Source: Sabellastarte sp. h YS-2021
Lineage: Eukaryota > Annelida > Polychaeta > Sabellida > Sabellidae
Reading direction: 5' to 3'
Assembly (NCBI GenBank): GCA_964017235.1
Contig: OZ024940.1
Span: forward strand, 28,452,573 to 28,516,572
DNA: 64,000 nt
The notes beneath the pieces were generated by a model. That model worked only from the letters and a program-made list of their open reading frames with translations. It ran no database searches and was not told the origin of the DNA. Below are positions 28,681 through 39,539 of the stretch, in pieces. Both the position numbers and the translations under genes were made by a program. Position 1 is the first letter of the stretch. Each line of letters opens with the position of its first letter.

Positions 28681-31565
28681 GTGGTAGTCTGAGAGGGCAA
28701 AAGTAGCAAACCTCCATCAAAGTACTGATTTAGAATTTAAAATCCCAAATAAAATAACATTGAGATCCAAACATAGATCAAATTTTATTGATCTGTTTAC
28801 ATTTATCCAAAAATCCTTGGATTTTTCACAGTATATAAATAAATGAGGTATTGTTTCATCACTCAGGTTACATAGACAGCATAATGGTGACCCTGTTAAG
28901 TTAATTTTCTACATATAGTATTTTGTACCCAGGTTCTAAAAACTAATTGATATTGGAAGCAAATAAGATTATTGTCTCTCACTGAGTGGAAACATATGTT
29001 GAGGATAATTTTTTGTATGTTACCATCAATATTAAGAATTTTTATGTAGGTTTTATTCCCTCTATTAAAAATTTTTGAGACACTCTGTAGAGATGGGAGA
29101 GGTTGCAACCATCTCACAGAGGCTTTACAAATTGCTGTACAAACAGAGAGAAAAAAATAGTACAACATTACAATAACTTAACATATAGTTGTGTAACACA
29201 TAACTCTAGTAAAATTAATATACCTGTACTTCTTTTTGGTGAGGGAAACAAAATCTTTTTTATAGAAGGGAGGGGAAACTAATAACTAATTAAATAAATA
29301 GATAATAAACTTATACAGATTTAAATAAGACAGTCAAAACCTGAACAAAAAACACAACATACGAATAGGAGAACCACCCAAACACCACACTTTCATGTAA
29401 TTCTTATAATAAAGGGATTTTAACAAAAGAAGTTGTAATATATATAACTCACATGGCCGAAGTATTAGCATTCTTTACACTATTATATAGCAAATGCCAT
29501 TTTTTGTGCAGGTCTAACCTCTTATTTCAACTTCTCTGAGCAATTTTCTTTTCCAGGTTATAAGTATATGAAAGTTTACTTTTAAACAGTTCAAAATAAT
29601 GTTCTCTCTTTGCATTTGGTTAAACACATGGTTCAAAATTCTATCATTATTACCTCTGTATCCCAAAATAACTGATTTTGGGGTCATGTCAGGCAGCTGA
29701 CAGTGATTAACAGACACTTAATGTCATTCCAAAACTTTTTGACATTTGGGCAAAACCAAAATAATTGTTCAAGACTTTCAGTGGTTTCATGACAAAAGTA
29801 ACGGAGATCTCAATCTTTAATTTTGTACTGAAAAGGATACTTATTAGCTGGAATTGCTCAGTGTGATAGTTTATGTTGAAAACTTCTCAATTTTGAATCA
29901 ATTGTACTCTGAAAATTAACTGAGTAGAAGTGTTCCCAGATACCCTCATTGAAATCCTCCCCCAAAACCAATGCCCATTTTGCTTATTGGGTCTTGTCAC
30001 TTGTAGTTTTTCCAAAAATGTTTGATAAACCCCTCAACGTGTTTTCTGCAATTTCAATAGATTTATCAATGTTTGATGCTCTATTTCATTTGTGTAAAGT
30101 TTATCTTTAAGACCTGATCTCCACTTTCTTGGTATACTGTGTTTTAAGCTGTAATAGTCCACAAAATTCAATCTTTTATTTCATAGTGTGCATATTTCGT
30201 CATACCCATGTATTTCTCCCCGCTCATTTAATAAGTCATTTAAGTAATGTATATTGCATCTTTCAAAAGTACCTCGTAGCTTCAACAGAGTTATATTCTT
30301 CTTAAAAAAGCACCTCATAATGGGTAGCTTATTGGGTCAGTGTCTAAATAGAGATTTTTAAAGTCTATCCAGATTTTCATAACATCTCTCCAAAAAGAAT
30401 TTGTATCCTGGGCTAAAATAATATTAGTAATTGATTGTATATCTAACTCCCAAAACCTATATTTGTTGATATTAAAAATGTGCATAAAAAGAGACTGCCA
30501 ATCCAAGAAAGTTTTAGACCGTAATGGAGAAATCTAATATTTCAAGCCACCTCCTGGAATATCTTTTTCCATTTCTGCTGACTTTATTTTTGTACTTCCT
30601 CCCCATATAAAATTTTTGTAAAGTTTAACTTATTGCAAGAAAAAAGGTTCACCAGGTGATGGTAATGCTATTAGGAAATATACAAGCTGTGGCACTGCAA
30701 GAGTTTTAATTACAGTTACTTTTCCCAAAAGATTTAAATCAAGTTTAGAGTAATGCAAAAGTAGTTTTTCTATCTGGGTTATTTTTTTCATAGTTTATGT
30801 TTATGATATTTTTTAAACTAGTGTCAAAATCAATCCCCGATAGACAGAATCTGGTGACCCATGATAGGTTCAAGTCAGAACATGTTGCAATTTTTTTGTC
30901 TGTTACTGCCTAACCAGACTACCTGTGTCTTGTCTACATTAATCTTAGGACAAGAACATTTATAAAACTCCTTTAGCAAGCCCATAGATTCCCTTAAGGA
31001 ATGTTCATAACCATCTAATAGCAGAAAAGTGTCATCTGCATATTGCCCAATTTTAAGTTCAATATCCCCAAAAGTAACCCCTTTTATATGACTGCTGTTA
31101 TTGATGGCCATTGCAAGTGGTTCTATGCAGAGAGTAAAAAGATATGAACTCAGAGGATCTCCTTGATCTATGGATTCTAAAAAACCGTGAAAAGAAACCA
31201 TTATTTATAACACAGCTGCTTGCATTTGCATGCAGAATGTTAAACCACTGGATATAATCTGATACAAAATTACATTTTTAAAGTACTTGAATGATGTAAC
31301 TCCATTCAAGACAATCAAAAGCTTTTTTTATATTCAGACTTGTTTTTCCTTTCCACTTACACATAAGTTGAGAGGAGTTACTAGCAGAAACAGTATGTAA
31401 AATTTTGTAGAATTCCTTGCAGCCTTTTTTTGATTTTAAAATAACCAACAAATAGCGAAAAAGTGTCATCCGCATATTGCCCAATTTTAAGTTCAATATC
31501 CCCAAAAGTAACCCCTTTTTATATGACAGCTGTTTTTGATAGCCATTGCAAGCGGTTCTATATAA
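28681..31565 (-). pseudogene. L1-like LINE ORF2, decayed (minus)
   Basis: Read from 31,505 downward: RT motif A (NIKKAFDCLEWSYI), motif B region (IDQGDPLSSYLFTLCIEPL), motif C (GQYADDTFLLLDGYE), KINVDKTQVVWLGS, then a long decayed C-terminal region. It ends in a zinc-like CCLCNLSDETIPHLFIYCEK at ~28,790-28,865. Frameshifts and stops are frequent. Bases 31,470-31,565 repeat the palm segment of 31,018-31,135. The family is related to, but distinct from, the LINE at 31.6-35.3 kb. Confidence 0.8.
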
Positions 31566-31574
31566 GATACGATG

Positions 31575-34029
31575 TTTGTTTGATCTTTACAGGCATTTTC
31601 ACCCAGACACAAGGCGCCACACCTGGCGTAGATACAAACCCCTAAAACAAGCCAGACTCGACTACTTCATAGTATCAGAGAGTCTAATAGATTTAGTCGA
31701 AAGTATAAATATTAAACCTGGCTAGACAACAGATCATTCTATGTTAGAGGTAAATATTTTACAAAGCAAGTTTACAAGGGGAAAAGGAGTGTGGAAATTA
31801 GATACAAATTTATTGCGAGATCAGGCCTACTTAGAATTAATAAATCAATGTATAAACGATGAGGTGATAAAATATGCTGTTCCAGTGTATAATATGCAAT
31901 GTATAAACACAATCCCAGAAAATGAGCTACAAATAACAATCTCTGTAAATTTGTTCCTTGAAATGCTTTTCCTTCGTATTAGAGGGGAAACTGTACGGTA
32001 TTCAAGTACAAAGAATAAACTGGAGGTCTCACATGAATCTGAGTTGTTATCTGATATAGAAAAACTTGAAAATGAAGAAGACAGGGCATACAGTGAAAAC
32101 AAAATAAACCAAAACAATATGAATTGTTGGAGATTAGGGAAAAGAAAATGAAAGGACCCTAATGTCAGATCTAGAGTGCAGTGGTTACTAGATGGGGAAA
32201 AACCCACCAAATTTTTCTGTTCGCTTGAAAAGAGATACTATATAAATAAAACTTTAAAACGAATTAAGGGGTATGATGGCACTTATATTAGTAAGCAAAA
32301 AGACATTTTCACTGAATTCCAAATGTATTATAAAAGATTATTTGAATCTTATGAGAATCAGCTTGAAGACTTAAACCTTAAACATTTGTTCTCTGATACT
32401 GAAATTAACAAACTTAATGAATCACAAGCTAAATCCCTAGAAGGAGAGCTTCAGCTTGAGAAGTTGAACACAGTTTTAAAAAAGATGAAACACAATAAGT
32501 GTCCCGGGATAGATGGCTTACCGGCTGAATTCTTAAAGGTTTTTTGGAATAGAATTAAATTTTGGGTTTTTACGAGCTTTAAACTACAGCTTTAAAAGTG
32601 GCACAATGCCTTTGTCATTGAGACAGTGCATTTTCACTTATCTGCCAAAGCCTGGAAAACCAAGAGATTATATTGGAAATTGGCATCCTCTATCAATGCT
32701 ATGTGTTGTTTATAAATTAGCTTCAGGAGCAATAGCCAATTGAATGAAACCTTTTAAAAACTTTTTAATCAATAACGAGCAGACAGGATTTGTGCCTGGC
32801 AGATTCATAGGTGAATCTACTCTACTAATATATGATATAATGCATCATACTCAAAAGGCACAAATACCAAGGCTCCTCATCCTCATTGATTTTCAAAAAG
32901 CTTTTGATTCAATATCTTGGAATTTTATATACAAGACTTTATCCTTTTTGGGCTTTTCGAATGAATTCTTGAAGTGGATAAAATTATTCAATACTGACAT
33001 CAAAGCAACGTTATTACAAAGTGGTTTTATGTCTGAATTTATTAGCATTGGCCGTGGTTGTCGACAAGGGGATCCCATTTCCCCTTATTTATTTATTATA
33101 GCAGCTCAAATACTACCCTCAAAAATGCAGAAATAAAAGGTAGTATATCAGGGTTGAATATTAATACAGATAAAACCAAGGTAACTTGGATTGGTAAAAA
33201 AAGATATTCTCAAAATCAACTAATTCCTAAAAAGTTTGAGTGGAATCCTACAAAATTTGACCTGCTAGGATTAAAATTTTCAGTAGATCTGTCTGAAATG
33301 CTTGTTCTTAATGTAACAGAGAAAATAGCCATTTGGAGTAAAAGACACTTAACTCCATTAGGAAAAATAGTGGTGGTCAAAACAATTCTTTTATTCAAGT
33401 TAAACCATTTATTTTCAAGCTTACCTACACCAACTAATTCTTCACTGAAGGAATTAAATGATATATTTTTTAAATTTCTGTGGTCAAATAAACCTGATAA
33501 AATAAATAGGGATGTAAGAATTTTAGATCATTTAATGGGAGGACTGAAAATGACACACTTGGAGTACTCTCTGGTGGCTAACAAGGCCAGATGGATAAAT
33601 AGACTGATCAGTAAATCCTCCCCATGGACAAAATTATTTCAACTAATAATCCTTTGGGACTTAAGACGACTTACAGATTTTGGGCCTGATTACAGCAATG
33701 CTTTACAAATGAAAACAAATAATATATTTTGGTTGGATGTCTTTGCTGCATGGAAAAAATTGACAAAGGAAAAACAAATAAATTCCAATTTACAAATTGC
33801 ATCAAGTCATCTTTGGTACAATGAGGCTGTATCAGTTAAAGCTATGTTTTCCCCCAAATTGTATTCTAAAGGAATAATAATGATTTCTGATGTAATAGAC
33901 AATGAGGGAAAGGTTCTCACAATCCAGAAATTGAAAGACCATTACAATGTAGAGTCACTGAATTTTTTAGACTACCTGAATTGGCCCTATTATGCCACTG
34001 AATTATTGGATACTCAAGAAAAATGACAC
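31575..34029 (+). pseudogene. L1-like LINE ORF2 (plus), lacking RT motif C
   Basis: Starts in the C-terminus of the APE-type endonuclease (LDYFIVSESLIDLVES, then TDHSM at ~31,730). It continues with the linker (GKGVWKLDTNLL), RT fingers (KTLKRIKGYDGTYISKQKDI), NKCPGIDGLPAEF, TGFVPGRFIGEST, motif A (LILIDFQKAFDSISW) and motif B (GRGCRQGDPISPYLFI). It then passes directly to INTDKTKVTWIGKKRYS, so the YADD block is absent. An 11-nt loss near 33,117 adds a frameshift that the other arm lacks. It ends at ~34,029 where ORF1 appears inverted. Confidence 0.85.
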
Positions 34030-35326
34030 CAGCAGTTTTTATAACAAATTTTCAGATAACAGGAGCTTCTCACCAATCCACTTTTCTTTACTTTTTTGTT
34101 CCTTTACATCTTTAAATTTTGACCAAGGCTGCCACTTTGTTTCATTGGGTTCTGGAGGTAGATGGTTGCTAATTGTGTACTTTTTGAGTCTGAAAAATTT
34201 TTGGCATGTTTCAGAACTTTGATTTTGTCCTCTTGTGATGAGAAACGAGCAATAATGGGTCGTTTAAGAGACTGACTCTTCTAAGCCCATCCTGTGGGCT
34301 CTTTCAATGGATATAGGTTTTTAGCTAAATTCGATCTCATTGAACGTGCCTTTTCTTGAAGAAGATCTTCTTGAAGATCATCTATTTTCTTTTCCATTGT
34401 CGAAAGTCGACCTTCCAGAAATTGGACCTTTAGCTGAGAGTTATCCAAGCCAATCTGAAGATGTTGTATTTCTTCATCCTTTTTCTGCAAATGGTTAGAC
34501 ATGCTGTTTACTTTAACCACTGATGTATTCATGAGTTCTTTATCTTCTTCCAAGTTAATAAAGTTATGCTGCTTGGCTCTTTTTAAATATCCATATAAAA
34601 TAGTAAACAAAGTAAAAACAAAGAGCGTATAAAATAAATGAATTAATAAATTAAATAATTTAAATTTATTTATTAATTTATTTATTAATTTAATTTAAAT
34701 TTATTTATTAATTTATTTATTTTATACGCTCTTTGTTTTTACTTTGTTTACTATTTTATATGGATCTTTATCTTCTTGTTGTGCCTTAGTTATCATGTCT
34801 TTAATTTCCAACTTAAAGTTCCCAGATTGAGTGGTGAAAGCATTTGTTAGGGTCTCAACTATGTGTTGATGCCGACTTCTAGTGCTTGCTTCCATTTTTT
34901 GGTTCACTGAAGGTCCCAACAGAAAATCATTATCTGAGGCTTCACTCTCAGTATCTGTATTCTTTGGAGCATTCAGATTAAACATAGACAGGGGTGATCC
35001 AGCCTTTTGCTTTTTTGGTTTCTGATAGTCAGCTTTATTGGTATTGACAATGACCATTGAATTGATAGTTTTCTGTTTATCCGCAGTGTACTTGTTAAGG
35101 TTCTGTCACTGTCAGATGTGATAATACCAGTGTCATACATTTCACTGACAGGATTTAAGAGATTTTCCTTGTTCTCAATTATATTTGATTCTTAAAAGAA
35201 ATCAGTTTTACTGAAATTTATTTCTTTATTTTCTTGCACAAATGTATCATAATAGTAATCCAAAAGTGATTCCAATGCCTCAACAGATGTGTTAAAACTG
35301 TTACTGTTCCTCTGTTCAGCTGTCAT
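34030..35326 (-). pseudogene. L1-like LINE ORF1 (coiled coil + RNA-binding C-terminus), inverted
   Basis: Minus strand from ATG 35,326 (MTAEQRNSNS). There is an acidic N-terminus with a stop and a frameshift, then MVIVNTNKADY, a region of Ser/Asp, a coiled coil (KKDEEIQHLQIGLDNSQLKV) and a C-terminal domain start RPIIARFSSQEDKIKVLKHA. The last is the L1 ORF1p RRM/CTD signature. The coding order is broken by a 215-bp foldback. In L1 elements ORF1p coats the RNA. Its 3' end abuts the truncated ORF2 in the opposite orientation, as after twin priming. Confidence 0.8.
34550..34764. mobile_element. 215-bp PLE-A foldback insertion with 13-bp TSD
   Basis: Perfect 50-bp inverted arms (34,590-34,639 and 34,715-34,764) around an AT-rich centre without a hammerhead core, preceded by CCAAGTTAATAAAGTTATGC. 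It is flanked by TCTTTATCTTCTT at 34,537-34,549 and 34,765-34,777. The opposite arm (near 62,450-62,470) has this 13-mer once and no insert, so it is the empty site. Confidence 0.92.
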
Positions 35327-35642
35327 AACAGGTATCTCACCACATTACACACTCATTTTATTACTTTTTTCCTCCACAACGTTCTTATAGGACCAAAAAG
35401 CAAAAGAAACTGGAAATGTCCTGATATGTGTTCAGGGAATCATTGTTTCTATATTCACTTAGGAGTGAAGTTTGTAAGCAAGGTTCTTCACAATTGGGAA
35501 TGCCCTGATATGTATTCAATGAAGCATTGTATGTGTATCCACTTGTCATATTAGGAGTGACGTTTGTGAAAGGTTCCTTGCAACACAGTCTTTCATTACT
35601 TTAATCACACACCAGCCCTTTTTTCTTCTATTCTAAAGACCC
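35327..35642. other. Non-coding sequence upstream of LINE ORF1
   Basis: No ORF or RNA recognised. It has a weak internal repetition (TTCAC/GGAATCATTGT and GAAGCATTGTATG at 35,440-35,535). Present in both arms. It could be the LINE 5' UTR. Confidence 0.4.
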
Positions 35643-36989
35643 ATATCCTTTAGAGCGCGGGCTGCATTTTGCCCTCAGAGTGCAAAAGCGTAAATTTGCG
35701 ACCATTATTTAGGGTCTTCGAAATGCAAGCTAGCTTTCACTGTTCAGCTGCAAAAGCGTAATTTGGTGCCAAAAATGTTGTTGCTCCAAATGCAACGTGT
35801 TCAAATGTGTAGTTCCCATCTATTTTCTTAAGAAAATACTTCATTTTTACACATTTGCTTTTTAACAGTAGAATGGTTATCTACACATTTTTACACTTTG
35901 GCATATTAGCGCAAAGTACTTATGAAAGTTTCTTGATGCAGGAAATTTGTTTCATTTGACACTGATATTAATATAATTGCAAAAAATTAGAATGAAGCCA
36001 GGTAAAAGTGTTTACAATTTAATTTCCCCTGAAACAATTTCATCGTGAAGAAAAGCTATACAAGTAATGTGACAGGGCCATTGATTATGATTATTCTTTT
36101 AAGTAATGAAATTTGTACAAATAAAACAGGGCTTGATATTTTAGGAGACAATGAGGGGCCACGGTGGCAGAGTGGTAACACTCTCGCCTCCCACCTCTGA
36201 GGCCGGGGTTCGATCCCCGTGAAGGCCTTATGTGGGAAAGCTGGTAGTTGCTTGCCGTTGGTCGGCAGTTTACAGTACAGAACCCTAACGAACTGTATGT
36301 ACTGGTTTCCTCTGCCCTTCTATCCTTCGTGATATGACCTGTACAGTGTTGAAAGCGACGTAAAACCCCAAATAAATGAATAAATTTAGGAGACAATGTA
36401 TTGTTAGATTGTTTGAATGTAAAATAATTTTAATATACAACATTATCAACAGTGAGTAATTATGCAAAATACAACTACTAATCTGTAAGTTGTTTGAGTT
36501 TCCAATGATAACTTGTAAATGCATAAAATGTAGCATCAGTTGAATATTAGTATATTTCAGCCACATTTGTCAGCAAAATGACACATTGGTGGTTTGAAAG
36601 ATTTTTGAAATACAGAAAGCGTAGATGCAAAAATGTGTCGCTAATGGTAAATTGTGATAAAAAATTGCTAATAATGTGTAAATATGCAGCATATTTTTCA
36701 TCTTATTTTCATTCATGCACAAGGAAAATCTAGTTTTTCCTTTACAAAAACATACATGATTTAATTAAAAATATACACTAAATAAGTAGAAACTTAATCT
36801 TTAACATAACAAAATAATGAAAATATCGACGCGCTTAAGAGGATTTTTCCCCAACCTCCTGCTTGCATTTCAAGGAAAGCTTTTTTCAGCAGCAAAGTAC
36901 GCTTTTGCGCTTTACTAATAAAAAAGCCTTGCATTTCAAATACCCTAAAAAAGCTACGCAGAATTACGCTTACGCGCCCTAAAGGATAT
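35643..36989. mobile_element. TIR DNA element, non-autonomous (left arm)
   Basis: The ends are inverted: ATATCCTTTAGAGCGCG at 35,643, and the complement of ATATCCTTTAGGGCGCG ending at 36,989. Homology continues inward for ~120 bp with repeated subterminal motifs (GCAAAAGCGTA, GAAATGCAAG). There is no transposase ORF. Without the SINE and its TSD the length is 1,102 bp, exactly that of the right-arm copy. I cannot assign the superfamily; no clear target-site duplication is visible. Confidence 0.75.
36154..36384 (+). mobile_element. tRNA-derived SINE, 231 bp
   Basis: The tRNA-like head (GGGGCCACGGTGGCAGAGTG) carries an A box (TGGCAGAGTGG) and a B box (GGGTTCGATCC). A ~150-bp body follows, then a tail GCGACGTAAAACCCCAAATA with AAATAAATG. 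It is flanked by TTTAGGAGACAATG at 36,140-36,153 and 36,385-36,398. The opposite arm has the 14-mer once near 61,097-61,110. Pol III internal promoter by family knowledge; the parent tRNA is not clear. Confidence 0.9.
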
Positions 36990-37394
36990 AGCTTCCAATA
37001 ATACTTTTCAATATAAAGCCATATAAATCACAGAAATCACCAGCCACTTTCAATAAACAAGCCTTTATTTTTTGCTAAAATACTGCATAAAAAGCGTTAC
37101 GGTCACGGGCAAGCGCGGTAGCAATTACCGGTTGTCTTTAAGTTGTAATAGAAAAAGCAAAAAGTTAAACTTAACAAATTTATTTAATAGTCAACAATAA
37201 TGATTACAGTCAACTAGTATGCTCTTAACCATACACATTAATACAATAATAATATCTAGCTGACCTGACCACAGTGACTAACAATTAAGTTTATCTGCCG
37301 TATCCAGCATTCCGTCCTATGATCCGTCCTGTGGTCCGTCCTGAGATCTGTCCAATGTCCAACAACACAAAATGTCGTTGTCCTGCTATCCTTT
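36990..37394. other. Shared arm sequence, LTR-like but unassigned
   Basis: Present in both arms. The minus strand has CTATTAAATAAATTTGTTAAG (polyadenylation-like) and a GC-richer CGCGGTAGCAATTACCGG. It could be the end of an LTR, but no partner is seen. Confidence 0.35.
37311..37350. repeat. 12-bp minisatellite (about 3.5 copies)
   Basis: TCCGTCCTATGA, TCCGTCCTGTGG, TCCGTCCTGAGA, then TCTGTCC. The complement is in the right arm at ~60,156-60,200. Confidence 0.7.
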
Positions 37395-38599
37395 GTATAT
37401 CCAATCACACAAAATGTCTCTCTGGAGACATTCAGAGAGTTAGCACAACTGTCTGCTCCAAGATATGGACAATGTCCAAAATGCAGTAAATCCACTCTTT
37501 ATTATATAAATGTACAATATCCAAAAATATCCAAAGTACAGTAAGTCTATCCAGACAATGTATCCAGTTCACTCCAGTAAAAGTTCACAGTAACACAAGC
37601 AATATTATATTCCAAGACACAAGAGCTCTACTTATAGCCAGCGAATACAAAGTTCACTTGTGGTCAGATATACAATCTTTACATACACTTATGGAAGCCT
37701 CTAGAATTGTACAGAACTAACTTGAAGTAAACTTAAGTAACTAGATCAAGTGAGGAAGTTCTAGAACCTATGGGCTTCCCCCAAATCTATAAATAGTACC
37801 ACTGAGGTTAGTCTAGGCTGATTCCCCCAGTCCATAAATGGATCAATAAATATTATAACACATAACACAAAAATCAATGTTTAAATGTTAATGCATACAT
37901 ACAAAGCTTAGATCAAATAATGCACAGACACAGTGCCCATATAATGTAACAAAAGTTATTTCTTGTTGCTGGTACTTCACCAGATGTTTACATTTCTTTC
38001 CATCCACTTGATAATTAATAAGCTAATTTCAAAATGCTGGTTTTTAAAGTTCTTTTCCCCTCATTAACAAACACAGCCACACTCTACACACACTAGGTCA
38101 TGATCACAGCTCTTTGAGATGGCTTTACAACTTCAAGGAACCTGAAGGTCAGATAGCCTGATGGCTCAAAACCTTGTCTATGTATGACTGTGAAATTCTC
38201 CACCAATATGCGGTATAGAATCTGGAAGCTCACCTCTGCAGTTGATGATACTAACTCAAGCTTAAACAGAAGCTGAGAAGTTTTTTTTAGTTTTATTTCT
38301 TTTTATGCAATCCAAATAACCATTATATGAAGCACATTCAAAAATAAAACAAGAATATAGATCCAGTATTTTAAATTTACTTTTATGATAAATTGTTATT
38401 TGTACAATCAATCAATCAGACATTCCCATATCAACCATTTTTATTAAATCTTTGTTCTAAAAGGTTAATTTTTGTAAAATGTTTCTGTTCTGAATATTTA
38501 CCTCTAATGTCTTCTTGGAGAAAGCAAAAGTTCAATTGGAAAATTTTTTCGAATACCAATACACATAATACACATAATAGCAGCTGGCAGCTGTTAGTA
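37395..38599. other. Left-arm-only sequence, unassigned
   Basis: 1.2 kb with no recognisable coding or RNA feature, missing from the right arm. It contains scattered short repeats of GGACATTG/CAATGTCC near 37,450-37,560. No conclusion on origin. Confidence 0.4.
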
Positions 38600-38825
38600 T
38601 AAAATTTAGGGGCTAAAAGTGGATGTCGAGTTCCTCATAGCCAAGAATTTGTCTCTGGTTTGTTAACTCTATTTGTATATTTAATTTGTTGAAAATCCAT
38701 CTTTTTAAATCTTTCAACAAATCTTCACAATGAATGAAGAGGTGCTCAATACTTTCTGGTTGTTGATTACAAAAACTACAAAGATTGGAGTTAATAAGTT
38801 TGAGCTTGTTTAAATGATATTTATT
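38600..38825 (-). pseudogene. L1-like LINE C-terminal zinc motif
   Basis: From 38,825 downward the minus strand gives KYHLNKLKLINSN, then LCSFCNQQPESIEHLFIHCE, then KRWIFNKLNIQIEL. This is the terminal CxxC...HLF..C motif of L1-type ORF2. It is the downstream half of the LINE at 41,580-42,205, split by a PLE-A insertion. Confidence 0.75.
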
Positions 38826-38929
38826 CCAAGTTAATAAAGTTATGCTGCTTGGCTCTTTTTAAATATCCATATAAAATAGTAAACAAAGTAAAAACAAAGA
38901 GCGTATAAAATAAATAAATTTATTTAAGC

Positions 38930-38954
38930 TTTCGGAGCCTCACTCCTTCATCAG
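38930..38954 (-). ncRNA. Hammerhead-ribozyme-like core
   Basis: CTGATGA-A-GGAG-TGAGG-CTCC-GAAA on the minus strand, in the inverted end. Confidence 0.65.
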
Positions 38955-39539
38955 AAATAGCTTACAATTGTTTAAATTTGAAAAAAAGCTCTTTTTATAT
39001 GTAAATAAACAAAATTACATCAAAATGACGTTTTAACAAACCAAACACGTCATTATTACATAAAACACATGTTTAGTCATATTTACGTCATAAATTTTAA
39101 GATGACGTCACTAAAAAAAATTTTTTTACTATTACGTCACAAAAATCAAAATTTTTAATTTTTTGCAATTTTTCACTATGACGTCACAAAATCGAAAATT
39201 TTTAATTTTTTCAAATTTTTTTAAAATTCACTATAATGTCAAAAAAAAATCCAAAATTTCTTATATAAGAACAATTTTAGCTATGACAATAAAAATTAAT
39301 ATCCTCAACAAAAGAATTCGAATTAAACAAATTGTAAGAGAGATAACATTTATACTACAATTCCATTCTCCCTGTTCATACCCAGTGGGTACACACAGCC
39401 AAATTTTATAATGAAGTAACTTTCTTTGATTTTCCTGGCCAAATTACCATTGATGTTTTCAAACAGAACTTGCACTCTGAAATGATCTAAACTGTGACCC
39501 AAAGAGTTGAAGTGAATAGCTACCTCTTTATGTCTATTC

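Larger units (their letters stand above)
33012..37394. repeat. Inverted repeat, left arm outer block
   Basis: Reverse-complement match to 60,110-64,000 at high identity. The left copy is longer because of a foldback (34,550-34,764) and a SINE (36,154-36,384), each with its target-site duplication. The match reaches the window end, so the true outer limit is unseen. Confidence 0.9.

Noticed and set aside
36154-36228. Functional tRNA gene
   Set aside because: A and B boxes are present, but the acceptor ends do not pair well, the sequence is followed by a SINE body and A-rich tail, and target-site duplications flank the whole.
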